DNA of 64,000 nt from NCBI RefSeq assembly GCF_024281035.1, contig NZ_JAMXLH010000005.1:1-64000 (forward strand), written 5' to 3'. Each line of letters starts with the position of its first letter. Positions within the stretch are counted from its first letter, which is position 1. Source of the stretch: Paraburkholderia sp. Its GTDB lineage: Bacteria > Pseudomonadota > Gammaproteobacteria > Burkholderiales > Burkholderiaceae. Under the pieces are notes generated by a model. That model did no database searches and was not told where the DNA came from. It saw nothing but the letters and a program-made list of their open reading frames with translations. Shown here one piece after another: positions 34,201-43,553 of this stretch. Both the position numbers and the translations under genes were made by a program.

Positions 34201-36264
34201 ATGAATCATCGATTGATGAACGGGCTTGCCAGGAAACATGGAAAGCTTCAGGGTTGGGTCTTGACCGCACTGGCGATGCTTGGACCCGTTGCACTGGCCG
34301 CCACCGCTCAGGCCGCTCCCGCCGACGCCAATGCGGTCGCGCGCGGCGCCTACGTTGCCCGCGCGGGCGATTGCGTCGCGTGCCACACGGCGCCCGGCGG
34401 CAAGCCGATGGCCGGCGGCCTCGCGCTGACCACGCCGTTTGGCGCGGTCTATTCGACCAACATCACGCCCGACGAGACGACCGGCATCGGCCGCTACACC
34501 TTTGCCGAGTTCGAACGGGTCATGCGCAAGGGCGTCGCCGCCGACGGGCACAACCTCTATCCCGCGATGCCTTATCCGTCGTACGCGAAGATCGGCGACG
34601 AGGATATGCACGCGCTGTACGCCTACCTGAAACAGGGCGTCCCGCCCGTCTCGCAGGCCAACCGGCCGCTCGGCATCAAGTGGCCGTTCAACATGCGCTG
34701 GACGCTCGCACTCTGGAACTCGGCCTTCCTCGACGACACGCCCTTCGCGCCCAATCCGGCCCGTAGCGCGGAGTGGAATCGCGGCGCCTATCTGACGCAG
34801 AGCCTCGGTCACTGCGGCGCGTGCCACACACCGCGCGGCATCGGCTTCCAGGAAAAGGCGATGTCCGATGTGGGCGCCAAAGGCAGCCTCTTTCTCTCGG
34901 GCTCGACGGTCGAGTCGTGGCACGCGATCAATCTGCGCAATCTGTGGACGGAGGATGACCTGGTCACGCTGCTCAAGACCGGGCAAAACCGCTATACGTC
35001 GGCGGCGGGCGGCATGACCGACGTGGTTCATCACAGCACGCAGTATCTGAACGACGCCGACCTGAAGGCGATGGCTGTCTACATGAAGTCGCTGCCGGGC
35101 GGCGCGGACGCGCGTCCAGCCGTCGCGCAGACGGTAGCGGCAGAGCCCGCCGCGCTCTTCACGTCGAAAGGCGGACTCGGATACGCGCAGTTCTGCGCGT
35201 CCTGCCACCAGACTGACGGACGCGGTTTTTCGTCGGCGTTCCCGCCGCTGTCGGCTAATCCGGCCGTGCTGTCGGCCAATGCCGATTCGCTGATTCACGT
35301 CGCACTGACTGGCTGGACGTCGGCGCGGACCGCGACCTATCCGCGTGCCTACACGATGCCGGCCTTCGACCAGTTGTCCGATCAGGAGCTGGCCGACATC
35401 CTGACGTTCGTGCGCCATAGCTGGGGCGGCCATAACGTTGCGATTACCGCGTCGCAGGTCAGCAAGCTGCGCAGCCAGGTCGTTACGAGCCCTGCACGCA
35501 CGCCGGCCTTCAAGACGCCGCGCTTCGCCGCGATGCTCGACGAGCCGAATGCGGCGCAGCTCGTGCGCGGCATGCGGTTGAACATGCAGACGAAGGCGCT
35601 GTTGCCGGATCATGTCGGCGATTCGCTGAACTGCGTGAGCTGCCACCTGAATTCCGGAACGGTGGCGCAGGCCTCGCCGTTTGTCGGCCTGTCGGCACAG
35701 TTCCCGAGCTACGCGGCGCGCGCCGGCAAGGTGATCTCGCTGGCCGATCGCATCAACGGCTGCTTCCTGCGCTCGATGAACGGCAAGGCGCTGCCGGTCG
35801 ACTCCGCCGACATGAAGGCGATGGTCGCGTACTTCGACTGGATGAAGGGCGGCTATCGCATGAAAGACAAAATCGTGGGGCGCGGCGCGGGCAAGATCGA
35901 TACCAGCCTCCAGCCGAATCTCGCGCACGGCAAGGACGTGTATTCGGCGCAATGCGCGTCGTGTCACGGCGCGAACGGCGAAGGCGCGAAGCGCGCGGAC
36001 GGCGAGTACATCTATCCGCCGCTGTGGGGCGACCAGTCGTTCAACATCGGCGCGGGGATGGCACGGCTCTATACGGCGGCGGCCTTCGTGAAGAACAACA
36101 TGCCGGTCGGCGCGCGCAACCAGTTCCCGCTGGCGCAAGGCGGATTGAGCGACCAGGATGCTATCGACGTCGCAGCCTACTTCACGACGCAGCCGCGCGC
36201 GGACTTCGCACCGAAGATCCACGACTGGCCGAAGGGCGGCAAACCGAAGGACGCGCGCTATTGA
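34201..36264 (+). CDS. Five-heme cytochrome c: triheme alcohol-dehydrogenase-type part fused to TsdA-like diheme part
   Basis: This 687-aa periplasmic cytochrome has a signal peptide ending near ATAQA (residue 38). Five CxxCH sites occur: C58, C205, C332, C478 and C585. The first three with their spacers (GDCVACHTAPGGKPMAGG; GHCGACHTPRGIG; QFCASCHQTDGRGF) are like the cytochrome subunit of membrane gluconate and alcohol dehydrogenases. The last two (NCVSCHLNSG; QCASCHGANGEG) and GCFLRSMNGKAL are like thiosulfate dehydrogenase TsdA; C521, 39 residues after the fourth heme His, falls where TsdA has its Cys heme ligand. The transposon inserted just upstream and may have replaced its promoter. 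Start could also be 34216. Confidence 0.85.
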   Translation: MNHRLMNGLARKHGKLQGWVLTALAMLGPVALAATAQAAPADANAVARGAYVARAGDCVACHTAPGGKPMAGGLALTTPFGAVYSTNITPDETTGIGRYTFAEFERVMRKGVAADGHNLYPAMPYPSYAKIGDEDMHALYAYLKQGVPPVSQANRPLGIKWPFNMRWTLALWNSAFLDDTPFAPNPARSAEWNRGAYLTQSLGHCGACHTPRGIGFQEKAMSDVGAKGSLFLSGSTVESWHAINLRNLWTEDDLVTLLKTGQNRYTSAAGGMTDVVHHSTQYLNDADLKAMAVYMKSLPGGADARPAVAQTVAAEPAALFTSKGGLGYAQFCASCHQTDGRGFSSAFPPLSANPAVLSANADSLIHVALTGWTSARTATYPRAYTMPAFDQLSDQELADILTFVRHSWGGHNVAITASQVSKLRSQVVTSPARTPAFKTPRFAAMLDEPNAAQLVRGMRLNMQTKALLPDHVGDSLNCVSCHLNSGTVAQASPFVGLSAQFPSYAARAGKVISLADRINGCFLRSMNGKALPVDSADMKAMVAYFDWMKGGYRMKDKIVGRGAGKIDTSLQPNLAHGKDVYSAQCASCHGANGEGAKRADGEYIYPPLWGDQSFNIGAGMARLYTAAAFVKNNMPVGARNQFPLAQGGLSDQDAIDVAAYFTTQPRADFAPKIHDWPKGGKPKDARY

Positions 36265-36348
36265 AGGGCATGCCGTCGCGATGAAGCGGGTCGCGTCCGC
36301 CGAACCGGAGAAGACTCAGCGGCGGGCGGATGCGAGATTCGATGCATT

Positions 36349-36382
36349 GACTCCCGTGAAGTCCAAAGACTTCGCGGGAGTC
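36349..36382. terminator. Hairpin between convergent genes
   Basis: GACTCCCGTGAAGTC (36349-36363) and GACTTCGCGGGAGTC (36368-36382) pair with one G-T wobble around a 4-nt loop. It lies between the convergent cytochrome and antiporter genes and probably ends both transcripts, although there is no T-run. Confidence 0.6.
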
Positions 36383-36427
36383 GAAACCGCGTGATGGGGC
36401 GCATGGGTGAGTGCCAGCCTGCGCCGC

Positions 36428-38011
36428 TCACGGTTCGAGCAGACGCTGAAGCCTGAACTCTTCGAGATCGAGTTCGGCTTCGATCCGGTGCAGCACGCTG
36501 TCCTGAATGCGGTTGTTGTCGTGCAGGCCGAGCAGCGCTTCGCGCGATTTCGACACCAGTTCGAGTTCCAGCCGCAACAACTTCGCGCGCCGTTCCACGT
36601 GCTCGGAGCCGGACACATGCGCGTTTTCATTGGAGCGCACGCGAACGCGGTATTCGTCGAGCATGCGTTCAATGCTCTCGCATTCGTCCTTCGGCGCCGT
36701 TTTTGCAATCTTTTCCAGCTTGATCAGGGCTGCGCGAAACGCGTGCGAACGCGCTTCGAATTCGGACATCGTCGTACGCTGCAAGGGACGCAAACGCAGC
36801 AGCCGGATCAGTGGCGCAAGCGAGAGGCCCTGAACGACGAGCGTGGCGAAGATCACGATGAACGTGCTGAAGATGATCGTGTCGCGCCCCGGAAAACTCA
36901 CCGGCAGCGCGAGCGCAGCCGCGAGGCTCACCACGCCGCGCATGCCCGCCCAGCCGAGCACGACAGCTTCATCGAAGCGCCACGCGCGCACTGTCTTGCC
37001 GTGGCGCGCCGCGAGCTTCGACGGCAGCCAGATCGCGAAACCTACCCACGCGAGGCGCGCCACGATTGCGGCTGCGGTGGCCGCGAGCGCGACGCCGAGG
37101 CCCGACGCGAAAAGCGCGTTCTGCTCATGCATGCGCGAGAGAATGCCGTGCAGCGCGAGGCCGATGAGGATGAACACCAGCGCGTCGAGCACGAACACGA
37201 TGACTTCCCAGGACGCCTCCGCCTTGACGCGCATGGGCGCATCGAACGCCTGATGCTGGTGGATGCCGAGCACGAGTCCGCAGGACACGACCGCGAGCAC
37301 ACCCGAGCCGTCCAGTTTCTCGGCGATCGCATAGCTTGCCCACGCCATCACGAACGTCAGCATGATGCTGAGCATCGGCTCGCGAAGACGCTTGATGAGC
37401 CACGTCATGCCGTATCCGCACCCGATGCCGACGGCCACGCCGATTACGGTCAGCATCGAGAACACCGCGAGGGCGCGCGGCACCGTGAATTGTCCGGCGA
37501 GCGCCGCGGCAATGGCCATCTGATACAGCAGCAGGCCCGACGCATCGTTGACGAGGCTCTCGCCTTCGAGCACGGTGACGAGCCGCCCCGGCAGCGGGAA
37601 GCGCTGGAGCATCGCCTTTGCGGCCACGGCGTCGGGCGGCGAGACAATCGCACCGAGCGCGAAGCACGCGGCCCACGGCAGCGTGGGCTCGACCGCGCGC
37701 ACGGCAACGGCCACGGCGACGGTCGTGAACACCACGGCGCCCAGCACGAGCGAAGAGATCGTGCCGATTTCGCGCCGGAAGTCCTTCCACGCGGTGTAGA
37801 ACGAACTCGACATGAGCAGCGGCGGCAGCACCGCTGCGAGCAGGAGATTCGGGTCGATATCGGGCGCGGGGCCGCCGGTCAGCGCGATGGCGGAGCCGCC
37901 GAGCAGCAACACGACCGCGGGTGCGATGGCGAGACGCTCGGCGAGCCACGTCAGCGCGCCAGCGCCGACGATGAGGACGAGCAGAGTATGAAAAAACGCG
38001 ACGTTGCTCAT
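36428..38011 (-). CDS. CPA1-family Na+/H+ (monovalent cation/proton) antiporter
   Basis: This 527-aa inner-membrane protein has about twelve helices in residues 1-400. Family motifs are FALGAIVSPPDAVAAKAML, LEGESLVNDASGLLLYQMA (ND ion-binding pair) and WAGMRGVVSLAAALALP. The C-terminal 110 residues are a charged cytoplasmic helical domain (EFEARSHAFRAALIKLEKIAK) with regulatory potential. The start at 38011 (MSNVAFFHTLLVLIV) matches the family; the frame extends further upstream without support. It would exchange Na+ or K+ for H+ in pH and salt homeostasis. Confidence 0.88.
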   Translation of the reverse strand: MSNVAFFHTLLVLIVGAGALTWLAERLAIAPAVVLLLGGSAIALTGGPAPDIDPNLLLAAVLPPLLMSSSFYTAWKDFRREIGTISSLVLGAVVFTTVAVAVAVRAVEPTLPWAACFALGAIVSPPDAVAAKAMLQRFPLPGRLVTVLEGESLVNDASGLLLYQMAIAAALAGQFTVPRALAVFSMLTVIGVAVGIGCGYGMTWLIKRLREPMLSIMLTFVMAWASYAIAEKLDGSGVLAVVSCGLVLGIHQHQAFDAPMRVKAEASWEVIVFVLDALVFILIGLALHGILSRMHEQNALFASGLGVALAATAAAIVARLAWVGFAIWLPSKLAARHGKTVRAWRFDEAVVLGWAGMRGVVSLAAALALPVSFPGRDTIIFSTFIVIFATLVVQGLSLAPLIRLLRLRPLQRTTMSEFEARSHAFRAALIKLEKIAKTAPKDECESIERMLDEYRVRVRSNENAHVSGSEHVERRAKLLRLELELVSKSREALLGLHDNNRIQDSVLHRIEAELDLEEFRLQRLLEP

Positions 38012-38161
38012 TTCGTTCACCCAGGTATCGAGGTGCGGCCGTTCACGCGGCATGGGCCGCGTGGGGCCGACGACTCGCATACTAGCGCGGCTTCGCGCTG
38101 CGCGTTGTCAGAGTGGTCGCGCCTGCCGCGGCGCAATCGCGCCGGCACTCAAGGCCGGCAC

Positions 38162-39460
38162 TCAAGGCCGCCACGCAGGACCATCGGGAAACGCGTACTG
38201 ATCGAGCGAAGCCGCATGCATTTCGATGCTGTAACCCGCGCGTTGCGGCGGCATGTAATGTCCGTTGCGGATCACGACCGGATCGACGAAATGCTCGTGC
38301 AGATGATCGACGTATTCGAGCACGCGGTTTTCGAGCGAAGCCGACACGCAGATATAGTCGAAGAGCGAGATGTGCTGCACATATTCGCAGAGCCCGACGC
38401 CGCCCGCATGCGGACACACGGGCACGCCGAATTTCGCGGCCATGAGCAGCACGACGATCACTTCGTTCAGGCCGCCCAGGCGGCAACTGTCGATCTGGCA
38501 GAAGTCGATCGCCTTTGCCTGCAGCAGTTGCTTGAACATCACGCGGTTCTGGCAATGCTCGCCCGTGGCGACGCCGATGGGCCGGATTCGCTCGCGGATC
38601 GTGGCGTGGCCGAGGATGTCGTCGGGGCTCGTCGGCTCCTCGATCCACCACGGGTCGAATTGCGCGAGGCGCCGCATGTTGGCCACGGCCTCTTCCACGT
38701 CCCATACCTGGTTGGCGTCCATCATGAGCTTGAGGTTGTCGCCGATCTCCTCACGCAGGATGCGCGCACGCCGCGCGTCCTCTTCGATATTGCCGCCCAC
38801 CTTCTGCTTGAAATGCGTCCAGCCGTTCGCGACGCCTTCGCGTGCGAGCCGGCGGATTTTGTCGTCGTCGTAGCCGAGCCAGCCCGCCGACGTCGTATAC
38901 GCCGGATAGCCGTGCGCGAGCATTTCCGCTTCGCGCACGCTGCGCGTCTTCGCATGGCGATGCAGCAGCGCGATGGCTTCGTGCGGCGTGATCGCATCGG
39001 TGACGTAGCGAAAATCGAGGCAACGCACGAGTTCTTCCGGGCTCATGTCGACGAGCAGTTTCCACACCGGTTTGCCCTGCGATTTCGCCCACAGATCCCA
39101 GACGGCGTTCACGACAGCCGCCGTCGCCAGATGCATCGCGCCCTTGTCGGGACCGATCCATCGCAACTGGCTATCCGAGGTCAGTGCGTGCCAGAAGGCG
39201 CCCATATCCGCAGCAATATCCTCGAGCTTTTTGCCGACGATAAGCGGGGCGAGCGCGTGCGCGGCGCACACGCAGATTTCGTTGCCGCGCCCGATCGTGA
39301 AGGTGAGCCCGTGGCCGGTAAGCGGTGTCGGCGAATCGGTTTCGAGTGTCACGTACGTCGCCGAATAATCCGGCGCGGCATTCATCGCGTCCGAGCCGTC
39401 GAGCGAACGCGACGTTGGAAACCGGATGTCCTTGACGGACAGCTTGGTGATCGTGGTCAT
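38162..39460 (-). CDS. fucD: L-fuconate dehydratase (enolase superfamily)
   Basis: This 432-aa enzyme would dehydrate L-fuconate to 2-keto-3-deoxy-L-fuconate. The mandelate-racemase-type layout is visible: N-terminal cap, then the catalytic lysine pair HFKQKVGGN, metal ligands in MMDANQVWDVE, WWIEEPTSPDD and GVATGEHCQN, and the catalytic His in CPHAGGVGLCEYVQH. LVRCLDFRYVTDAIT and TSAGWLGY are typical of the FucD subgroup. It lies downstream of, and in line with, a sugar ABC transporter operon, so that transporter probably imports L-fucose. A terminator separates the two. Confidence 0.9.
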   Translation of the reverse strand: MTTITKLSVKDIRFPTSRSLDGSDAMNAAPDYSATYVTLETDSPTPLTGHGLTFTIGRGNEICVCAAHALAPLIVGKKLEDIAADMGAFWHALTSDSQLRWIGPDKGAMHLATAAVVNAVWDLWAKSQGKPVWKLLVDMSPEELVRCLDFRYVTDAITPHEAIALLHRHAKTRSVREAEMLAHGYPAYTTSAGWLGYDDDKIRRLAREGVANGWTHFKQKVGGNIEEDARRARILREEIGDNLKLMMDANQVWDVEEAVANMRRLAQFDPWWIEEPTSPDDILGHATIRERIRPIGVATGEHCQNRVMFKQLLQAKAIDFCQIDSCRLGGLNEVIVVLLMAAKFGVPVCPHAGGVGLCEYVQHISLFDYICVSASLENRVLEYVDHLHEHFVDPVVIRNGHYMPPQRAGYSIEMHAASLDQYAFPDGPAWRP

Positions 39461-39548
39461 CGGGTCACGCTCCGGGGTGAGGGCCGCTGGACGGGCCGCT
39501 GCAGTGACGTGCTATGACATGCGCCATACCGCTTTACGCGGTGCGCGG

Positions 39549-39580
39549 GAAAAAGAAAAGGGAAGGGCCGTAGCCCTTCC
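39549..39580 (-). terminator. Intrinsic terminator after the sugar-binding protein gene
   Basis: GGAAGGGC and GCCCTTCC (39561-39580) pair around CGTA; on the minus strand the stem is followed by TTTTCTTTTT. It closes the ABC operon 28 bp past the stop at 39609 and lies before fucD, so fucD needs readthrough or its own promoter. Confidence 0.8.
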
Positions 39581-39608
39581 TGATTCGTCGTGCCGTGCTC
39601 GCTGCGGA

Positions 39609-40550
39609 TCAGTCGTAGAGCACTGCAGCGATCTTCGGATCGGTCATGTTGCTCTTGTCGTACCAGAAGAAGCCCGTGTCGATCTTCTTGGGCAGCTTCT
39701 CGCCCTTGAGCGCCTTCACGGCGGAATCGACGACGCACTTGCCGATGCCCACCGGGTTCTGGGTGATCGCACCGAGCATCAGGCCCGAGGTGATGTCGTC
39801 TTTTTGTTCCTTGCCGGAGTCGAAGCCGACCAGGACGACCTTCTTGCCGGACTCCTTGACGCCGATGGCTGCGCCGTCTGCCGAGCCTTCATTGGAGGCG
39901 AAAATGCCCTTTAGATTGGGGTTGGCCTGAAGCATCGCTTTGGCGATTTCCGCCGACTTCAGGTGATCGCCGCCGCCGTATTGCACAGACACGATTTTGA
40001 TGTTCGGATGTTTGGCCTTCATCTGATTCAGGAAGCCGTCGCGGCGGCCGATGCCGGTGCGGCTCGTCTGGTCGTGCACGATCAGCGCGACTTCACCGGC
40101 GTTGCCGATGGCGTCTGCCATCTTGTCGGCGGCCAGCGCGGCGGCGGCGAGGTTATCCGTCGAACAGGTTGTCAGCGGGATGTCGCTGTCGACGCCGGAG
40201 TCGAAGGCGATCACGGGGATCTTGTCGGCCTGTGCGCGCTTCAGAAGCGGAATGGCGGCCTTGCTGTCGAGCGCGGCGATGCCGAGCGCCTGCGGCTTCT
40301 TCGCGAGCGCGGCGGAGAGCATGTCGATCTGCTTGTCGACCATGGCCTCGGTTTCGGGGCCCTCGAAGCTGATCCTGACGTTGTGCTCTTTTGCCGACTG
40401 TTCTGCGCCCGATTTGACGGCCTGCCAGAACTGATGCTGGAAGCCCTTCGAGATGAGCGGAATATAAGGTTCGTCCGCGCGCGCGAGCATCGTGCCGCCA
40501 ACGAGTGCGCCTACGCCAACCACGACACCGACAAGTCTCCGTTTCAACAT
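39609..40550 (-). CDS. Sugar ABC transporter substrate-binding protein (probable L-fucose)
   Basis: This 313-aa periplasmic protein has a signal peptide ending LARADEP (residue about 26) and the RbsB-type fold: ISKGFQHQFWQAVKSGAEQSAKEHN at the start, GIAALDSKAAIPLLKRAQADKIPVIAFDSGVDS in the hinge region, and a second lobe with FLNQMKAKHPNIKIV and GIFASNEGSADGAAIG. It delivers the sugar to the permease. The gene order ATPase-permease-binding protein on the minus strand and the adjacent fucD point to L-fucose, though related sugars remain possible. Confidence 0.88.
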   Translation of the reverse strand: MLKRRLVGVVVGVGALVGGTMLARADEPYIPLISKGFQHQFWQAVKSGAEQSAKEHNVRISFEGPETEAMVDKQIDMLSAALAKKPQALGIAALDSKAAIPLLKRAQADKIPVIAFDSGVDSDIPLTTCSTDNLAAAALAADKMADAIGNAGEVALIVHDQTSRTGIGRRDGFLNQMKAKHPNIKIVSVQYGGGDHLKSAEIAKAMLQANPNLKGIFASNEGSADGAAIGVKESGKKVVLVGFDSGKEQKDDITSGLMLGAITQNPVGIGKCVVDSAVKALKGEKLPKKIDTGFFWYDKSNMTDPKIAAVLYD

Positions 40551-40650
40551 GGGGGTTCTCCTCTTGAGTGGGACATCAACCTTCTGCCGATGGGGAGCGC
40601 TTTCGTGCTGTCGTGCTCCCGTCCTTCTCTAGTGATCGTCCGGTGGAGCG

Positions 40651-41676
40651 TCAGAGCTTCTTGCGCCGCAGAATGTCGGCGTAGACCGCGAGGATGATGA
40701 TGAGGCCGGTCACCACGATCTGCCATTCCTGCGCGACGGACAGGATGCGAAGTCCGTTGGTCAGCACGCTCATGATGAACGCGCCGATGATGGTGCCGAG
40801 AATCGTGCCCGCGCCGCCGCTCAGCGACGTGCCGCCGATCACCACGGCAGCGATCGCTTCGAGCTCGTAACCCTGTCCGAGCGCGGGCTGCGCCGAATTC
40901 AGGCGCGACGCGATCAGCAGGCCGGCCACGCCGCAGATGGCGCCGCCGAATCCGTAAATGGCGATCTTCCAGCGATCGACATTCACGCCGGACAGGCGCA
41001 CCGCTTCTTCGTTGCTGCCGAGCGCGAACGTATAGCGCCCGAGCGCCGTGCGATTGAGGATGACCGAACTCAGGATGGCGAGCGCGAAGAGGATCAGCAC
41101 CGCATTCGGAATCGGCAGGCTCGGCACGAGATAACCGATCAGCGAATCCTGCGAAATTCTGTAGAAGTTTTCGGTGTCGTTGAAATAGATCGGCTGGTCG
41201 GACGAGACGACGAGCGACAGACCTTTTAGCAGCATCATCATGCCGAGCGTTGCGATGAACGGCGGTATTTTCATTTTCGCGGTCAGCGTGCCCGAAACGA
41301 TTCCGCACAGCGCGCCGGTTCCGATGGCGGCCAGCACGCCGGTCCACATCGGCAAATGCCAGTAAGTGAGAAACACGCCGCAAATAACAGCGGTGAAGGT
41401 CATCAGCGTGCCGACCGACAAGTCGATGCCGCCCGTGATGATGACGAACGTGCAGGCGATGGCGAGCACGCCGTTGACCGCTGTCGCCTGCAGAATGCCG
41501 AGCATGTTGTCCACCTGCATGAAGGCGGACGAGGCGAAGCTGAAAAACGCCAGCAGCAGGATCAGGCTGACGAAGGCCAGCATCTTCTGCACCGTGGCCG
41601 GTGCGAAGAGGCGCGATTTGAGGCCGGACGGCCGTTCCTTGTTCGCCAGTACCGAAGTATCCGATCGCAGTGTCAT
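40651..41676 (-). CDS. Sugar ABC transporter permease (RbsC-like)
   Basis: This 341-aa inner-membrane permease of the ribose/xylose/arabinose/galactose class has about ten helices. Family signatures are ITGGIDLSVGTLM, KIPPFIATLGMMMLLKGLSLVVSS and the EAA-like coupling region LEAIAAVVIGGTSLSGGAGTILGTIIGAFIMSVL. It starts 19 bp after the ATPase stop, so both are in one operon; a 100-bp gap separates it from the binding-protein gene. Confidence 0.9.
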   Translation of the reverse strand: MTLRSDTSVLANKERPSGLKSRLFAPATVQKMLAFVSLILLLAFFSFASSAFMQVDNMLGILQATAVNGVLAIACTFVIITGGIDLSVGTLMTFTAVICGVFLTYWHLPMWTGVLAAIGTGALCGIVSGTLTAKMKIPPFIATLGMMMLLKGLSLVVSSDQPIYFNDTENFYRISQDSLIGYLVPSLPIPNAVLILFALAILSSVILNRTALGRYTFALGSNEEAVRLSGVNVDRWKIAIYGFGGAICGVAGLLIASRLNSAQPALGQGYELEAIAAVVIGGTSLSGGAGTILGTIIGAFIMSVLTNGLRILSVAQEWQIVVTGLIIILAVYADILRRKKL

Positions 41677-41695
41677 GAAGTGGACCTTTAGAAGA

Positions 41696-43207
41696 TCACG
41701 CCGCTTTTAAGGTATCGCGTTGTGTGGCCAGTTGCATGATGCGCTCCTGCGTCGCGTCCTTCGCATCGAGTTCGCCGGTAATGCGCCCTTCGCACATCAC
41801 GACGATGCGGTCGCTCATGCGCAGGATTTCCGGCAATTCGGACGAGATCATCACGATGGCTTTGCCCTGATCGGCGAGCGCGCGCAGCAGCTTGTAGATT
41901 TCGCTTTTCGCGCCGACGTCGATGCCGCGCGTCGGCTCGTCGAAAAAGAGGACGTCGCAGTCGCGTTCGAGCCACTTCGCGATGACGATTTTTTGCTGAT
42001 TGCCGCCCGAGAGCAATCGCACCTGTTGGGTCGCCGCGGGCGTGCGGATCGCGAGCAGTTTGATGAAGTGCGCAGCGGTCTTGCGGATCTGCGCGCGGCG
42101 CAGGAAAAAATTGAACGACAGGAATTTGCCGAGGTTGGACATCACGATATTCGATTCGACATCCATGCCGGTCGCGAGGCCGAAATGCTTGCGGTCTTCG
42201 GAGAGATAGCCGATCCCGCGCGCCACCGCATCGCTCGGCCGCTTGATCGTCACCTTCACGCCGCCCACGAGGGTTTCGCCGGAATCGACCGGATCGGCGC
42301 CGAACACCGCGCGCGCGACTTCGGTGCGGCCTGCGCCCATGAGACCGGCGAAGCCGAGGATCTCGCCTTTGTGCAGGGCGAAGCTCACGTCTTTCACGAG
42401 CGGGCCGGCATTCAGATGCTTCACTTCGAGCGCGATTTCGCCCCTGCTGTCACCACCGTGGACAGAAGGGGCGTCGGACAGCTTTCGTCCGACCATCATG
42501 CTGATGATCGTGTCGATGCTCGTGGCCTGTGCGTCGACCGTCGCCACATATTCGCCGTCGCGCAGCACGGTGACGCGGTCGGAGATCTGCTTGAGCTCGT
42601 CCATCTTGTGCGAGATGTAGATGACGCCGACGCCCCGGCCCTTCAGTTGCCGGATGATGCGGAAAAGCTCGGCGATCTCGGCGTCGTTGAGCGCCGAGGT
42701 CGGTTCGTCCATGATCAGCACGCGCGAATCGAAGGACAGCGCCTTGGCGATTTCCACCATCTGCTGTTTCGCGACCGTGAGCGTGCCGACAGTCGCACGC
42801 GGGTCGATCTTGACGTGCATGCGTGCGAGGATGTCGCGCGCCTGGTCATTGAGTTTTTCTTCGTCGAGGAACACGCCTAAACGGCCGTGCGGCTCGCGGC
42901 CGATGAACATGTTTTGCGCGACGCTCAGGTGGTTCATCAGTTGGAGTTCCTGATGAATGATGCCGATGCCGACGGACTGCGCTTCGCGCGGACTGAGGAA
43001 GGCGACGGGCTGGCCGTCGTAGAGGATTTCGCCTGAATCGCGGGTGTAGACGCCCGCGAGGATTTTCATGAGCGTCGATTTGCCCGCGCCGTTTTCACCC
43101 ATCAGCGCATGGACTTCGCCCGCCATCAGGTCGAACTGGACTTCGTGAAGCGCTCTAACGCCCGGAAAGCGCTTGCTGAGCCTGCTAACGGAAATGAGCG
43201 GGATCAT
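41696..43207 (-). CDS. Sugar ABC transporter ATP-binding protein (RbsA-like, two ATPase domains)
   Basis: This 503-aa protein has two fused ATPase domains. The first has Walker [11 protein letters not shown] and Walker [12 protein letters not shown]; the second has a degenerate Walker A region ([15 protein letters not shown]), signature [16 protein letters not shown] and [20 protein letters not shown]. This is typical of RbsA, XylG and MglA. I chose ATG 43207 ([17 protein letters not shown]); the longer frame has no ribosome site. First gene of the presumed fucose operon; the promoter would be in 43208-43350. Confidence 0.92.
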   Translation of the reverse strand: MIPLISVSRLSKRFPGVRALHEVQFDLMAGEVHALMGENGAGKSTLMKILAGVYTRDSGEILYDGQPVAFLSPREAQSVGIGIIHQELQLMNHLSVAQNMFIGREPHGRLGVFLDEEKLNDQARDILARMHVKIDPRATVGTLTVAKQQMVEIAKALSFDSRVLIMDEPTSALNDAEIAELFRIIRQLKGRGVGVIYISHKMDELKQISDRVTVLRDGEYVATVDAQATSIDTIISMMVGRKLSDAPSVHGGDSRGEIALEVKHLNAGPLVKDVSFALHKGEILGFAGLMGAGRTEVARAVFGADPVDSGETLVGGVKVTIKRPSDAVARGIGYLSEDRKHFGLATGMDVESNIVMSNLGKFLSFNFFLRRAQIRKTAAHFIKLLAIRTPAATQQVRLLSGGNQQKIVIAKWLERDCDVLFFDEPTRGIDVGAKSEIYKLLRALADQGKAIVMISSELPEILRMSDRIVVMCEGRITGELDAKDATQERIMQLATQRDTLKAA

Positions 43208-43553
43208 GGCGCGGTTTTCACGACAAATTCCCGGCAGCAGGTGGCCTGGTCGGGAGGAGTGGGTCGAAAAAACGTCGGATATCGGTTCGTCGGGCATCGC
43301 CGGCATTTAAAGCTGCAATCGCAGCCTGTTGCCGGGTACCGCCAGGGTCTCCACAACCGATGTATGACGATTCTACGACTGAAGTCAGCCTTGGCTCAAC
43401 CTAAGGTAATCGCCGATACGTCGCCGTTATGCCGCCCGCTGTTTTACCCATATGCAGCGCGCGCGATCCCACTATTTGTGTGTTTTTAGAGTTTGGGTCG
43501 CGCGGGACGCCATCGTGCGGCGCTGGCGGGGCCGACGTGGCGCCGGGGGGCGA
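43208..43553. other. Intergenic region between the ABC operon and hpnL
   Basis: These 346 bp should hold the promoter of the minus-strand ABC operon and the 3' end of the hpnL transcript. I see no gene and no clear operator palindrome. Confidence 0.4.

Noticed and set aside
34105..36222. 705-aa minus-strand open frame
   Set aside because: Antisense of the cytochrome c gene, which has five CxxCH motifs and a signal peptide.
36407..39517. 1036-aa plus-strand open frame
   Set aside because: It runs antisense through the antiporter and fuconate dehydratase genes and is rich in His/Arg/Glu, typical of a shadow in GC-rich DNA.
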